Shown piece by piece: positions 34,039-42,694 of a stretch of DNA of 64,000 nt (positions are counted from its first letter, which is position 1; each line of letters begins with the position of its first letter). The DNA is taken from the NCBI RefSeq assembly GCF_024171735.1, contig NZ_JAMTCH010000005.1:62001-126000 (forward strand), written 5' to 3'. The position numbers were made by a program, and so were the translations under genes. The notes beneath the pieces are model-generated. The model did not search any database, had not been told where the DNA came from, and was given only the letters and a program-made list of their open reading frames with translations. The stretch comes from Prauserella alba (lineage in GTDB: Bacteria; Actinomycetota; Actinomycetes; Mycobacteriales; Pseudonocardiaceae).

Positions 34039-35571
34039 ATGGCGACACGGCGGTCGGCGCTCTCGGCGTTGGTGTCGGCCACGGTGTTGGCCGCGCCGCT
34101 CGCGCTGGCCGGTTGCACCGCCGGTTCGACGGCGATGGTGGGTGCGGGCCCTTCGACGCTTGCCGTGGGCCTCACCGCCGAGCCGCAGAACTTCGACTTC
34201 ACCACCACCGACGGCGCCGCGATCCCGCAGGCGCTGCTCTACAACGTCTACGAGACGCTGGTGAAGGTCGACTCCGACGGCGAGATCACGGCCGGGCTCG
34301 CCGAATCGTGGGACGTCAGCGACGACCGCACGGTCTACGACTTCCACCTGCGCGAGGCGACGTTCAGCAACGGCGAACCGTTCACCGCATCGGATGTGAA
34401 ATTCTCCATCGAACGGGTGCAGCAGGACTGGACGATCTCGCTCAAATCGGGCATGGACGTCGTCGAACGTGTCGAGGTCGTCGGCGACCACCACGCGCGC
34501 GTGGTGCTGCGCAGGCCCAGCAACTCGTGGCTGCGCGCCATGACCACCCGCATCGGTGCGATGTTCGACCCGGCCGGGGTGGCCGACCTCGCGAACGACC
34601 CCGTCGGAACCGGGCCGTACGACGTGGCGAGCAGGCGCCGCGGCGACTCGGTCGTGCTCACCCGCAATGCCGAGTACAGCACCCCGGAGAACCCGCGGCC
34701 CCGGCCCGGGTACCGCACGGTCGTCCTCAAGTACTACGCCGACGCGACCGCGCTGAACAACGCGCTGCTCTCCGGCGGCATCGACGTGATCTCCGGGGTG
34801 ACCGCGCCCGATTCGGTGCCGCAGTTCGAGGCGGACAACCGGTTCCGGGTGCTGCAGGGCACGACGAACGGCGAGGTCGTACTCGCCTACAACAACCGCC
34901 GCGCACCGCTCGACGACGTGCGCGTCCGCAAGGCGCTGACGTACGCCATCGACCGGAAGGCACTGCTCGAAGCCGCGTGGGGCGGTCGCGGGAAGCTGAT
35001 CGGCAGCATGGTCCCGCCCACCGATCCGTGGTTCGAGGACCTCTCCGGTGCATACCCGTACGACCCGGACCGGGCCCGCAGGTTGCTGCGCGAGGCGGGA
35101 CACGAGTCGTTGCGGCTGGACCTGCGCGTCGCCAACCTGCCGTACGCCGTGTCGTCGGCGCAGGTCATCGCCTCGCACCTGAAGAAGGTCGGCGTGACGG
35201 TCGACATCGAACCGCTCGACTTCCCCGCGGTGTGGCTGCAGCAGGTGTTCACCGACGCCGACTACGACATGTCGATCGTGCAGCACGTCGAACCGCAGGA
35301 CATCACGACGTTCGGTGACCCCGGGTTCTACTGGGGCTACGACAGCGACCGGGTGCAGCGCCTGCTCACCGAGGCCGACACCGCGCCGCCACGGGAGTAC
35401 ATCGCCGACATGCGCAAGGTCGCCAGGACGTTGTCCGACGCCGCCGCCGCCAACTGGCTGTTCCTCTTCCCGAACATCGTCGTCGCGAAGAAGGAGGTCC
35501 GCGGGTTGCACGCCAATCAGGTGAGCGAGTCGTTCGACCTCACGGGGCTGCGACGGCAGGGGACGTCATGA
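34039..35571 (+). CDS. ABC transporter substrate-binding lipoprotein, family 5 (peptide/nickel)
   Basis: This protein of about 510 residues has a signal and lipobox (VLAAPLALAGCTAG, Cys near 26) and the family 5 fold: VGLTAEPQNFDFTTTDGAAIPQALLYNVYETLVKVDSDGEITAGLAESWDVSDDRTVYDFHLREATFSNGEPFTASDVKFSIER, then DVRVRKALTYAIDRKALLEAAWGG. Typical ligands are oligopeptides, nickel or glutathione; here it probably delivers a peptide or amide because an amidase follows the operon. ATG 34039 has GGGAGG upstream. The stop overlaps the next start (ATGA). Confidence 0.92.
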   Translation: MATRRSALSALVSATVLAAPLALAGCTAGSTAMVGAGPSTLAVGLTAEPQNFDFTTTDGAAIPQALLYNVYETLVKVDSDGEITAGLAESWDVSDDRTVYDFHLREATFSNGEPFTASDVKFSIERVQQDWTISLKSGMDVVERVEVVGDHHARVVLRRPSNSWLRAMTTRIGAMFDPAGVADLANDPVGTGPYDVASRRRGDSVVLTRNAEYSTPENPRPRPGYRTVVLKYYADATALNNALLSGGIDVISGVTAPDSVPQFEADNRFRVLQGTTNGEVVLAYNNRRAPLDDVRVRKALTYAIDRKALLEAAWGGRGKLIGSMVPPTDPWFEDLSGAYPYDPDRARRLLREAGHESLRLDLRVANLPYAVSSAQVIASHLKKVGVTVDIEPLDFPAVWLQQVFTDADYDMSIVQHVEPQDITTFGDPGFYWGYDSDRVQRLLTEADTAPPREYIADMRKVARTLSDAAAANWLFLFPNIVVAKKEVRGLHANQVSESFDLTGLRRQGTS

Positions 35572-36548
35572 CGGCGGCCGAACGCGTCGCGGGCGGCGGG
35601 AGCCCGGCGGTGGCGATCGCTCGCAGGTTCGGGATCCTCGTGGTGAGTGTGGCGGTCGCGTCGGTCGTGGTGTTCGCGTTCATGGCCGTGCTGCCGGGTG
35701 ACCCTGCGCAGGTCGCGCTCGGGGTGAACGCGACACCGGAGCTGGTCGAGCGGACGAGGCAGGAGTTCGGCCTCGACCGGCCACTGGTCGCGCAGTACCT
35801 CGACTGGGTGGGCGGTGTGCTGACCGGCGATTTCGGCACGTCGTACGTCACGAAGGAGGCGATCGGGCCGCAGCTGCTCGACCGACTGGGCGTGACGCTG
35901 TGGCTGGTCGGCGCGGGAATGCTGGTCGCGCTGCTGATCGCCGTGCCGACGGGGATCGTCGCCGCGGTGCGGCACCGCAGGCCGAGCGGCGTGGTCGTGT
36001 CGGCGGCGTCGCAGGTCGGCGTGGCGGTGCCCGCGTTCCTCGCGGCCATCATCCTGGTGCAGGTGTTCGCGGTGCAGCTCGGCTGGCTGCCGTCGGGCGG
36101 GTGGACCCCGCCCGCCTACGACGCGGGCGCGTGGCTGCGCGGGCTGATCCTGCCCGCGGTGTCGCTGGGCCTGGTGCAGGGGGCGGTGCTGACGCGGTAC
36201 GTGCGCTCCGCGGTGCTCGACGTGCAGCGCGAGGACTTCCTGCGTACCGCACGGGCGAAGGGATTGCGGCCGTATCCGGCGCTGGTGCGGCACGGATTGC
36301 GCAACGCGGCGGTGCCGGTCGTGACGGTACTGGGGGTGCAGCTGGCGACGTTGCTCGTCGGGGCCGTGGTGATCGAGCGGGTGTTCGTGCTGCCGGGGCT
36401 GGGCAGCATGTTGCTCGACTCCGTCGCGGCGCGGGATCTGCTGGCGGTGCAGGGCATCGTGCTGGTGCTAGTGGTGGGCGTGCTGCTGGTGAACTTCCTG
36501 GTCGACGTGCTGTACACGGTCCTCGACCCGCGGTTGCGGAGGTCGTGA
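35568..36548 (+). CDS. ABC permease (DppB-type)
   Basis: This permease of about 326 residues has six predicted membrane helices. It begins with an N-terminal periplasmic segment typical of DppB/OppB (FMAVLPGDPAQVALGVNATPELVERTRQEFGLDRPLVAQYLDWVGGVLTGDFGTSYVTKEAIGPQLLDRLGVTLWL). The EAA loop is recognisable in RTARAKGLRPYPALVRHGLRNA. Start and stop overlap with both neighbours. Confidence 0.93.
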   Translation: MTAAERVAGGGSPAVAIARRFGILVVSVAVASVVVFAFMAVLPGDPAQVALGVNATPELVERTRQEFGLDRPLVAQYLDWVGGVLTGDFGTSYVTKEAIGPQLLDRLGVTLWLVGAGMLVALLIAVPTGIVAAVRHRRPSGVVVSAASQVGVAVPAFLAAIILVQVFAVQLGWLPSGGWTPPAYDAGAWLRGLILPAVSLGLVQGAVLTRYVRSAVLDVQREDFLRTARAKGLRPYPALVRHGLRNAAVPVVTVLGVQLATLLVGAVVIERVFVLPGLGSMLLDSVAARDLLAVQGIVLVLVVGVLLVNFLVDVLYTVLDPRLRRS

Positions 36549-37357
36549 TGCGCGGAAACCTCGTCGTCGGCGCAGCGCTCGTCGGACTGGTCGTGGTGAC
36601 GGCGCTCGTCTCGCTGCTGTGGACGCCGCTCGACCCGCAGGCCGTCGACGCGAGCGTGCGGCTGCTCGGGCCGACGCCGGAGCACCTGCTCGGCACCGAC
36701 AAGTTCGGCCGCGACGTCTTCAGCCAGCTCATGGTCGGCGCGCAGACGACGCTGTACGTCGGGATCATCGCCGTCGGACTGGCCGCGGCGGTCGGGGTTC
36801 CGCTGGGAGTGCTGGCCGCGATGGGGCCCCGGTGGCTCGGGGAACTGGTCATGCGCACCAGCGACCTGGTGCTGGCGTTCCCCGCCCTGCTGCTGGCGAT
36901 CATGCTCGCGGCGGTCTACGGGGCGAGCACGCTGACGGCGATGATCGCGATCGGTGTGGCGACGGTGCCGGCGTTCGCACGTGTCGCGCGGGCGGGCACG
37001 CTGCAGGTGCTCTCGCGGGAGTACACGCTCGCCGCGCGTGCGGGCGGGCGTTCACGGTGGTGGATCGCGTGGCGGCACGTGTTGCCGAACATCTCGGGCA
37101 TGGTCGTGGTGCAGGCATCGGTGTCGTTCGCGATGGCGGTACTCGCCGAGGCCGCGTTGTCGTTCCTCGGGTTCGGCACCGCCCCGCCGACGCCGTCGTG
37201 GGGGCGCATGTTGCAGGAATCGCAGGAACTGCTGGCCGTCGACGCGCGGCTGGCGCTCGTTCCCGGCCTGGCGATCGCGGCCGTGGTGCTGGGCTTCAAC
37301 CTGCTCGGCGACGGCCTGCGCGACCGGTTCGACCCACGCCTGGAGGCCCGCCGATGA
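36548..37357 (+). CDS. ABC permease (DppC-type)
   Basis: This permease of about 269 residues has the DppC signature PTPEHLLGTDKFGRDVFSQLMVGAQTTLYVGIIAV and an EAA loop REYTLAARAGGRSRWWIAWRHVLPN, ending FNLLGDGLRDRFDPRLEAR. It pairs with the DppB-type permease. ATG 36548 overlaps the previous stop by one base. Its own stop overlaps the ATG of the next ATPase gene (ATGA), whose N-terminus contains a palindromic repeat. Confidence 0.93.
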   Translation: MRGNLVVGAALVGLVVVTALVSLLWTPLDPQAVDASVRLLGPTPEHLLGTDKFGRDVFSQLMVGAQTTLYVGIIAVGLAAAVGVPLGVLAAMGPRWLGELVMRTSDLVLAFPALLLAIMLAAVYGASTLTAMIAIGVATVPAFARVARAGTLQVLSREYTLAARAGGRSRWWIAWRHVLPNISGMVVVQASVSFAMAVLAEAALSFLGFGTAPPTPSWGRMLQESQELLAVDARLALVPGLAIAAVVLGFNLLGDGLRDRFDPRLEARR

Positions 37358-38184
37358 GCGAACGCGCCCGCCCCCAAGGGCACCTTGGTGGCGTTGAGTG
37401 CAACCAAAGTGCCCCTGGGGGCACGGGAGCGGCCGCGTTGCTGAGCGTCGACGGGCTGAGCATCACACACGGCGAGACGGCGCTGGTCGACGACGTGTCG
37501 TTCCGCATCGCCCCCGGCGAACGGGTCGGGCTGATCGGTGCGTCCGGCTCGGGAAAGTCGCTCACCGCGTCGGCGATCATGGGGCTGCTGCCGGACGGCC
37601 TGTCGGCGTCCGGGTCGGTGACGCTGCGGGGACAGCAGCTGCTCGGCGGCTCGGAACGTGAGCTGTCGCGGCTGCGAGGCAAGGACATCGGCATGGTGTT
37701 CCAGGAACCGATGACCGCGCTCAACCCGGCGATGCGCATCGGCAGGCAGGTCGCCGAGGCGCTCACGATCCACGGCACCTCCCGGCGCAGGGCCACCGAC
37801 CGTGCCCGCGAACTGCTCGACCGTGTCGGCCTGCCCGAGCGGACGGCGCGTGCCTATCCCCACGAACTGTCCGGCGGGCAACGGCAGCGCGTGCTGCTCA
37901 CCATCGCGCTCGCCAACGACCCCGCACTGCTGATCTGCGACGAACCCACCACGGCGCTCGACGTGACGGTGCAGGCGCAGGTGCTCGACCTCGTCGCCGA
38001 AGGCGTGCGAGACCGCGGCAGCGCGCTGTTGTTCATCACGCACGACCTGGCCGTCATCGCGTCGGTGTGCGAACGCGTGCTCGTGTGCTGCGACGGGCGG
38101 ATCGTCGAGGAGGGCCCCGTCGCGACGGTGCTGTCGGAGCCGGGGCACGACTACACCCGACGACTCCTGGAGGCCGCACTGTGA
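37354..38184 (+). CDS. ABC ATPase (DppD-type) with a repeat-encoded N-terminus
   Basis: This protein of about 276 residues has a Walker A GASGSGKS near residue 66, a Q-loop VFQEPMTALNPAMRIG, the signature LSGGQRQRV and Walker B LLICDEPTTALD. It is one of the two ATPases energising this importer. Residues about 7-24 (PQGHLGGVECNQSAPGG) are encoded by palindrome copy 3 and precede the normal ABC start (ALLSVDGLSITHG). The DppC stop overlaps ATG 37354 (ATGA), so translation through the repeat is likely. A downstream start after the repeat has no good site. It ends by overlapping the next gene (GTGA). Confidence 0.92.
   Translation: MSERARPQGHLGGVECNQSAPGGTGAAALLSVDGLSITHGETALVDDVSFRIAPGERVGLIGASGSGKSLTASAIMGLLPDGLSASGSVTLRGQQLLGGSERELSRLRGKDIGMVFQEPMTALNPAMRIGRQVAEALTIHGTSRRRATDRARELLDRVGLPERTARAYPHELSGGQRQRVLLTIALANDPALLICDEPTTALDVTVQAQVLDLVAEGVRDRGSALLFITHDLAVIASVCERVLVCCDGRIVEEGPVATVLSEPGHDYTRRLLEAAL
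37370..37422. repeat. Palindromic repeat family A, copy 3, inside a coding sequence
   Basis: Two 23-bp arms (37370-37392 and 37400-37422) flank the loop GTTGAGT. This copy is within the open reading frame of the ABC ATPase and keeps it open without a stop. Confidence 0.85.
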
Positions 38185-39011
38185 CGTCCACAGCAGACAG
38201 CCCCGCCCCGGACGTCGACGCCGGCGACGGGCCGATCGTCTCGGTACGCGATCTCGAACGGACCTACCGCGGTGGCGTACACGCGCTGCGCGGCGTATCG
38301 CTCGACGTGCCGCGCGGCCGGCGTTTCGGCATCGTCGGCGAGTCCGGTTCCGGAAAGTCCACTCTCGTCAGACTCCTCGCCGCGCTCGACCGGCCGACCG
38401 CGGGCACGGTGACGTTCGAAGGGCAGCGGATCGACGATCGCCGCGAGTCCGAACTCGGCTTCCTGCGACGACGACTGCAGATCGTGTTCCAGGACCCCAT
38501 GGGATCGCTCGATCCGCGCATGCGCGTGCGCGACATCATCAGCGAACCACTCGGCCGCACCCGTGACCGCGACGGGCGGGTGGCGGAACTGCTCGACGCC
38601 GTCGGCCTGCCCGCCGATGCGGGCGCGCAGTATCCGCACCGGTTCTCGGGTGGGCAGCGCCAGCGCATCTCGATCGCCCGCGCGCTCGCCCCGCGCCCCG
38701 AGGTGCTGATCGCCGACGAGGCCGTGAGCGCGCTCGACGTGCTGGTACGCAAGCAGATTCTGGAGCTGCTCACCCGGCTCGTCGACGAGTACGCGCTGAC
38801 GCTGGTGTTCGTCTCGCACGATCTGGGCGTGGTGAGGAAGATGTGCGAGGAGGTCGTCGTGATGCGCAGGGGAGAGATCGTCGAGCACGGACCGGTCGAC
38901 GAGGTGTACGACGCGCCCCGCCACGACTACACCCGCGAGCTGATCGCCGCGGCCCCGACGCTGCACGGTGCGTTGCGGGGTTCGGCCCGGCCCGAGCCAC
39001 CAGAGCGTTGA
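38181..39011 (+). CDS. ABC ATPase (DppF-type)
   Basis: This protein of about 276 residues begins VRDLERTYRGGVHALRGVSLDVPRG. It has Walker A GESGSGKSTLVR near 55, Q-loop VFQDPMGSLDPRMRVRDI, signature FSGGQRQRIS and Walker B LIADEAVSALD. C-terminal EIVEHGPVDEVYDAPRHDYTRELIAAAP is the oligopeptide ABC tail (OPP_C-like), though no [4Fe-4S] Cys ligands are seen. GTG 38181 overlaps the previous stop (GTGA). Confidence 0.93.
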   Translation: MTSTADSPAPDVDAGDGPIVSVRDLERTYRGGVHALRGVSLDVPRGRRFGIVGESGSGKSTLVRLLAALDRPTAGTVTFEGQRIDDRRESELGFLRRRLQIVFQDPMGSLDPRMRVRDIISEPLGRTRDRDGRVAELLDAVGLPADAGAQYPHRFSGGQRQRISIARALAPRPEVLIADEAVSALDVLVRKQILELLTRLVDEYALTLVFVSHDLGVVRKMCEEVVVMRRGEIVEHGPVDEVYDAPRHDYTRELIAAAPTLHGALRGSARPEPPER

Positions 39012-39033
39012 CCGTCCGAAAAGGAGTGAGCCG

Positions 39034-40380
39034 ATGACCGGACTTCCGGAGAAGACCGCGACGGAACTGATCGCCGCGTATCGCGCGGGCGAGCTGAGTC
39101 CGGTCGAGGTCACCGAAGCGGTGCTGGCCCGGATCGACGAGCGGGAACCGCAGCTGCACGCGCTGTACGCCTTCGACCCCGACGCGGCGCGGGAGTCGGC
39201 GGCCGCATCGCAGCAGCGGTGGCGCGCGGGAACCCCGCTGGGGCCGATCGACGGCATCCCGCTGACGATCAAGGAGAACATCGCGACCCGCGGAACGCCG
39301 AAGCCCATGGGTACGGCGGCGACGAGCCTGGCCCCCGCGCCCGTCGACGCGCCGGCGGCCGCGCGGGTCCGCGAATCGGGCGGCGTGCTCCTGTCGAAGA
39401 CCACGATGCCCGACTTCGGAATGCTCACCTCGGGGCTGTCGAGCTTCCACGAGCCGACGCGCAACCCGTGGGATCTCACGCGCACGTCCGGCGGATCGAG
39501 CGCCGGTGCGGGAGCTGCCGCGGCAGCCGGGTACGGGCCCCTGCACATCGGAACCGACATCGGCGGGTCGATCCGCCTGCCCGCGGCGTGGTGCGGAATC
39601 GTCGGGTTCAAGCCGAGTTTCGGCCGGGTGCCGGTCGATCCTCCGTTCCCGGGCAGGGCGGCCGGGCCGATGACGCGGACGGCCGCCGACGCCGCGCTGT
39701 TCATGCGCGTGCTGTCGCGGCCGGACGCGCGCGACCACCTCTCCCTGCCGCCGTCCGAACCGGACTGGTCGTGCCCGCCCGCCGATCCGTCGTCGCTGCG
39801 GATCGGACTCCAGCTCGACCCGGGTGTGGGACTGCCTGTGGAACCCGCGGTGCGTGACGCAGTCGCAGCCGCGGCCCGCCGGTTCGAGGCCGCCGGCGCG
39901 AGCGTCGACGTCGTCGAACCATGGCTGACGCGGGAGATGCTCGACGGGCTCGACCGGTTCTGGCGCACCCGCCTGCTCGCCGACCTGCGGAATCTCGACA
40001 CCGGCGCCGTGCTGCCGTATCTCGTAGAATGGGCACGCGCGGCCGAAGGACTGTCCGCTGTGGACGTCTATCACGGCTTCGCCCAGATGGACGCGATCGC
40101 GGTCGCGACCCTGCGGGCCACGGAGCCGTACGACATCGTGCTCTCGCCGACGTGCCAGGTGTCGCCGAACGCGTTCGACACACCCTCACCCACGGGAGAT
40201 CCGGCGCGCGCGTTCGAACACATCGCGTTCACGCTGCCGTACAACATGTCCGGTCAGCCCGCGGTGTCCGTCGACTGCGGACGTGGTCCGGACGGACTGC
40301 CCATCGGGCTGCAGCTCGCGGGCCGCCGCTTCGACGACGTCGGCACCCTGCGCGCGGCCGCCGCCTTCGAAACCCTCTGA
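39034..40380 (+). CDS. Amidase-signature family hydrolase
   Basis: This protein of about 448 residues has the amidase-signature triad: Lys in PLTIKENIATRG near residue 78, the cis-Ser in TSGGSSAGAGAAAAAG near 153 and nucleophile Ser in TDIGGSIRLPAAWCGIVGFKPS near 177. It hydrolyses an amide or peptide-like bond; substrate unknown. ATG 39034 has AAGGAG upstream. It follows the peptide-type ABC importer by 22 bp and is probably in its operon, suggesting an imported amide is hydrolysed inside the cell. Confidence 0.92.
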   Translation: MTGLPEKTATELIAAYRAGELSPVEVTEAVLARIDEREPQLHALYAFDPDAARESAAASQQRWRAGTPLGPIDGIPLTIKENIATRGTPKPMGTAATSLAPAPVDAPAAARVRESGGVLLSKTTMPDFGMLTSGLSSFHEPTRNPWDLTRTSGGSSAGAGAAAAAGYGPLHIGTDIGGSIRLPAAWCGIVGFKPSFGRVPVDPPFPGRAAGPMTRTAADAALFMRVLSRPDARDHLSLPPSEPDWSCPPADPSSLRIGLQLDPGVGLPVEPAVRDAVAAAARRFEAAGASVDVVEPWLTREMLDGLDRFWRTRLLADLRNLDTGAVLPYLVEWARAAEGLSAVDVYHGFAQMDAIAVATLRATEPYDIVLSPTCQVSPNAFDTPSPTGDPARAFEHIAFTLPYNMSGQPAVSVDCGRGPDGLPIGLQLAGRRFDDVGTLRAAAAFETL

Positions 40381-40440
40381 CGCCCCCGCGCTGACGCCCC
40401 GCGTCGAACACGCTGCCGGCGCGCCGGTGCCTACTGGGCC

Positions 40441-40534
40441 CGTGTTGCGCATCCCGGGGACCGTGTTGCGGACTCCTGGGCCCGTGTTGTGGATGCCGGG
40501 GCCCGTGTTGTGGATCCGGGGACGGTGTTGCGCC
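40441..40534 (+). repeat. 21-bp tandem repeat array, family B, locus 2
   Basis: Three full 21-bp units, one of 20 bp and a partial fifth begin CGTGTTGCG or CGTGTTGTGG and continue A(T/C)(C/G)CCGGGGAC or similar. It lies 60 bp after the amidase. The rest of the gap (40535-40752) holds GGGTCGGAGC-type micro-repeats and an operator-like dyad; no gene is seen. Confidence 0.85.
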
Positions 40535-40677
40535 AGCCCGCCGCCGGACCACCACCCCTCGCAGCCTCTGCGAGGCGGATGAGGCCGGCAATCCGACCTC
40601 GGAGACCCGCCTCGGCGACCAGGGTCGGAGCGGGTCGGAGCGGGTCGGATCTCAAGGTCGGAGCGCAGTCGATTCCT

Positions 40678-40700
40678 GCTAATCCTTGACATGGATTAGC
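40678..40700. promoter_or_regulatory. Operator-like perfect inverted repeat upstream of the SDR
   Basis: GCTAATCC and GGATTAGC form perfect 8-bp arms 7 bp apart, with TTGACA (40686-40691) between them as a plausible -35. A repressor bound here would cover the promoter. The -10 is not obvious. Confidence 0.6.
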
Positions 40701-40752
40701 GATGCGGACGAGACTCGGTCGACCGTGTGACGCAGGTCTCGAGGAGGAGACG

Positions 40753-41595
40753 ATGACGGGTCGGATGGCAGGCAAGGTCGCGTTCATCACCGGCGCGGCC
40801 CGTGGGCAGGGCAGGAGCCACGCGGTGCGGCTCGCGGAGGAGGGCGCGGACATCATCGCGGTCGACATCTGTGAGGACATCGAAACGGTGACACCGTGCT
40901 ACTCGCTGGCGACCGAGGAGGATCTGGCCGGCACGGCGAAACTCGTCGGCGATCTCGGCAGGAAGATCGTGACGGAGAAGGCCGACGTGCGTGACCTCGG
41001 CGCGTTGCAGAAGGCCTTCGACCACGGGCTCGCGGAACTGGGCCGCATCGACACGGTCGTGGCGAACGCGGGCATCGCCACGGCGTTCACGAAGTCGTGG
41101 GAACTCAGCGCGCAGCAGTGGCAGGAGATGGTCGACGTCAACCTGACCGGTGTGTGGCACACGGCGAAGGTGGCGGTGCCCTCGATGATCGAAGCCGGTC
41201 GCGGCGGGTCGATCGTGTTCACGAGTTCGATCGGCGGGTTCAAGGGCATCCAGCACGTGGGCCACTACGTGTCGGCGAAACACGGCATCGTCGGCCTGAT
41301 GCGCACGATGGCGAACGAGCTCGCCCCGCATGCCGTCCGCGTCAACACCGTCCACCCGACCAACGTGGACACGACGATGATCCAGAACCCCGGTGTCTAC
41401 TCGATGTTCGCACCCGGTGATCCGGAACCGTCACAGGAGAAGGCCATTCCCGGATTCACGTCGCTGAACGCACTCGACGTGCCGTGGGTCGAGTCGAAGG
41501 ACATCAGCAACGCGGTGCTGTTCCTGTCGAGCGACGAGGCGCGCTACATCACCGGCGCGACGCTGCCGGTCGACGCGGGCGCCAACATCGTGTAG
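40753..41595 (+). CDS. Mycofactocin-coupled SDR family oxidoreductase
   Basis: This protein of about 280 residues has the NAD-binding motif VAFITGAARGQGRSHAVRLAEEGADIIAVDIC, with the RGQGRSHA variant characteristic of mycofactocin-dependent nicotinoproteins (TIGR03971-like). NVNLTGVW, the catalytic Ser in FTSSIGG and YVSAKHG (Tyr, Lys) follow, with PVDAGANIV at the end. Such enzymes keep NAD bound and pass electrons to mycofactocin. No mycofactocin biosynthesis genes are in the window. ATG 40753 has GGAGGAG upstream. The substrate is likely an alcohol but unidentified. Confidence 0.92.
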   Translation: MTGRMAGKVAFITGAARGQGRSHAVRLAEEGADIIAVDICEDIETVTPCYSLATEEDLAGTAKLVGDLGRKIVTEKADVRDLGALQKAFDHGLAELGRIDTVVANAGIATAFTKSWELSAQQWQEMVDVNLTGVWHTAKVAVPSMIEAGRGGSIVFTSSIGGFKGIQHVGHYVSAKHGIVGLMRTMANELAPHAVRVNTVHPTNVDTTMIQNPGVYSMFAPGDPEPSQEKAIPGFTSLNALDVPWVESKDISNAVLFLSSDEARYITGATLPVDAGANIV

Positions 41596-41601
41596 CGCCG
41601 T

Positions 41602-42573
41602 TCAGCTCAGCCCTGCCAGGCGCGTGTACGAGTCGAGCATGTCGGCGCGGTCGTGCGTGCTCATCGTGACGAGCAGTTCGTCCGCGCCGGTGTGGTCGAC
41701 CAGCTCGGTGAGATCGCGGGCGACGTCGGATTCGGTGCCGTGGATCTGGCCGCGCAGCGCGTCGTCGAGGTAGCGCCGTTCACGTTCGCCGGGCACGGGC
41801 ACGCGTTCGGGCGACAACAACGGCGGGAAGGCGCCGTCGATCCGCGAGCGGACCATCGCCCACGCCTCCGGAAGGAGCAGCTCGCGCGCCCGTTCGCGGG
41901 TGTCGGCGACGGCGACCGTGGTCGACACGACGATGTGCGGTTCGGGCCACTGCGGCGAAGCCCGGAACCTCTCGCGGTAGTGCCGGATGCGGTCGGCGAG
42001 CCGGTCGAAGTCGCCGAGGGGTGCGATGACGAGCGCCGCACCCAGTTCCGCGGCGACCTCGGCGCCCGAGCCCGTGGCCAGCACGAACAGCGGCGGCGGC
42101 CGCAGCCCGTCGGCGGGAAGGCCGCGTACCCGGTGATCGCCGTCGAAGTAGCCGAGCAGTTCGCGGACGTCGTCGCCGAACCGGTCGGCAGCGGTCTTGT
42201 CCGCACCCAGCGCGGTCCGCACGGCAGCGGTGAATCCGACGGAACGGCCGAGTCCCATGTCGACCCTCCCGGGATGCAGCGACGCGAGTGTGCCGAACTG
42301 TTCCGCCACGACCAGCGGCCGATGGTTGGGGAGCATCACCCCGCCCGTGCCGATGCGGATCGTCGACGTCGCGGCGCCGACCGCGGCGGCCAGCACCGTC
42401 GGCGCCGCACCCGCGATACCCGGCACGCCGTGATGCTCGGCGACCCAGAACCGCCGGTAGCCGAGCCGTTCGACCTCGCCGGCGAATGCCACCGTGTCGC
42501 GAAGCGCGGTGGCCGGATCCTGGCCGTGGCGGACGGAGGCGCGGTCGAGCACGGACAACGGCGGTAGCGGCAC
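41602..42573 (-). CDS. LLM-class F420/FMN-dependent oxidoreductase-like protein
   Basis: This protein of about 323 residues begins with the luciferase-like beta strand LSVLDRASVRHGQDPATALRDTVAFAGEVERLGYRRFWVAEHHGVPGIAGAAPTVLAAAVGAATSTIRIGTGGVMLPNHRPLVVAEQFGTLASLHPGRVDMGLGRSVGFT, the MsnO8-like subgroup of LLM flavin enzymes. It probably uses FMN rather than F420, as the motif WVAEHH matches the FMN-dependent group. GTG 42573 is the most probable start. It converges with the SDR (6-bp gap) and a 21-bp repeat pair lies upstream. Confidence 0.88.
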   Translation of the reverse strand: MPLPPLSVLDRASVRHGQDPATALRDTVAFAGEVERLGYRRFWVAEHHGVPGIAGAAPTVLAAAVGAATSTIRIGTGGVMLPNHRPLVVAEQFGTLASLHPGRVDMGLGRSVGFTAAVRTALGADKTAADRFGDDVRELLGYFDGDHRVRGLPADGLRPPPLFVLATGSGAEVAAELGAALVIAPLGDFDRLADRIRHYRERFRASPQWPEPHIVVSTTVAVADTRERARELLLPEAWAMVRSRIDGAFPPLLSPERVPVPGERERRYLDDALRGQIHGTESDVARDLTELVDHTGADELLVTMSTHDRADMLDSYTRLAGLS

Positions 42574-42630
42574 GTCGGGTGCAACGTCTGTACCCGTTCC
42601 CGGATTCCTCGGGCTCGCGCACCAGGTCCG

Positions 42631-42672
42631 CGTGTCCTGCATTCGGACGTGCGTGTTCTGCATTCGGGTTGC
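42631..42672 (+). repeat. 21-bp tandem repeat, family B, locus 3
   Basis: Two units (42631-42651 and 42652-42672) starting CGTGTCCTGCATTCGGACG and CGTGTTCTGCATTCGGGTT sit in the gap between the LLM enzyme and the MFS gene. Confidence 0.75.
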
Positions 42673-42694
42673 TGTACCCGCGTGCGCCTCCCGG

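Noticed and set aside
40753-41595. Evidence for a mycofactocin biosynthetic cluster
   Set aside because: Only the SDR is present; no mftA-F genes are in the 64 kb.
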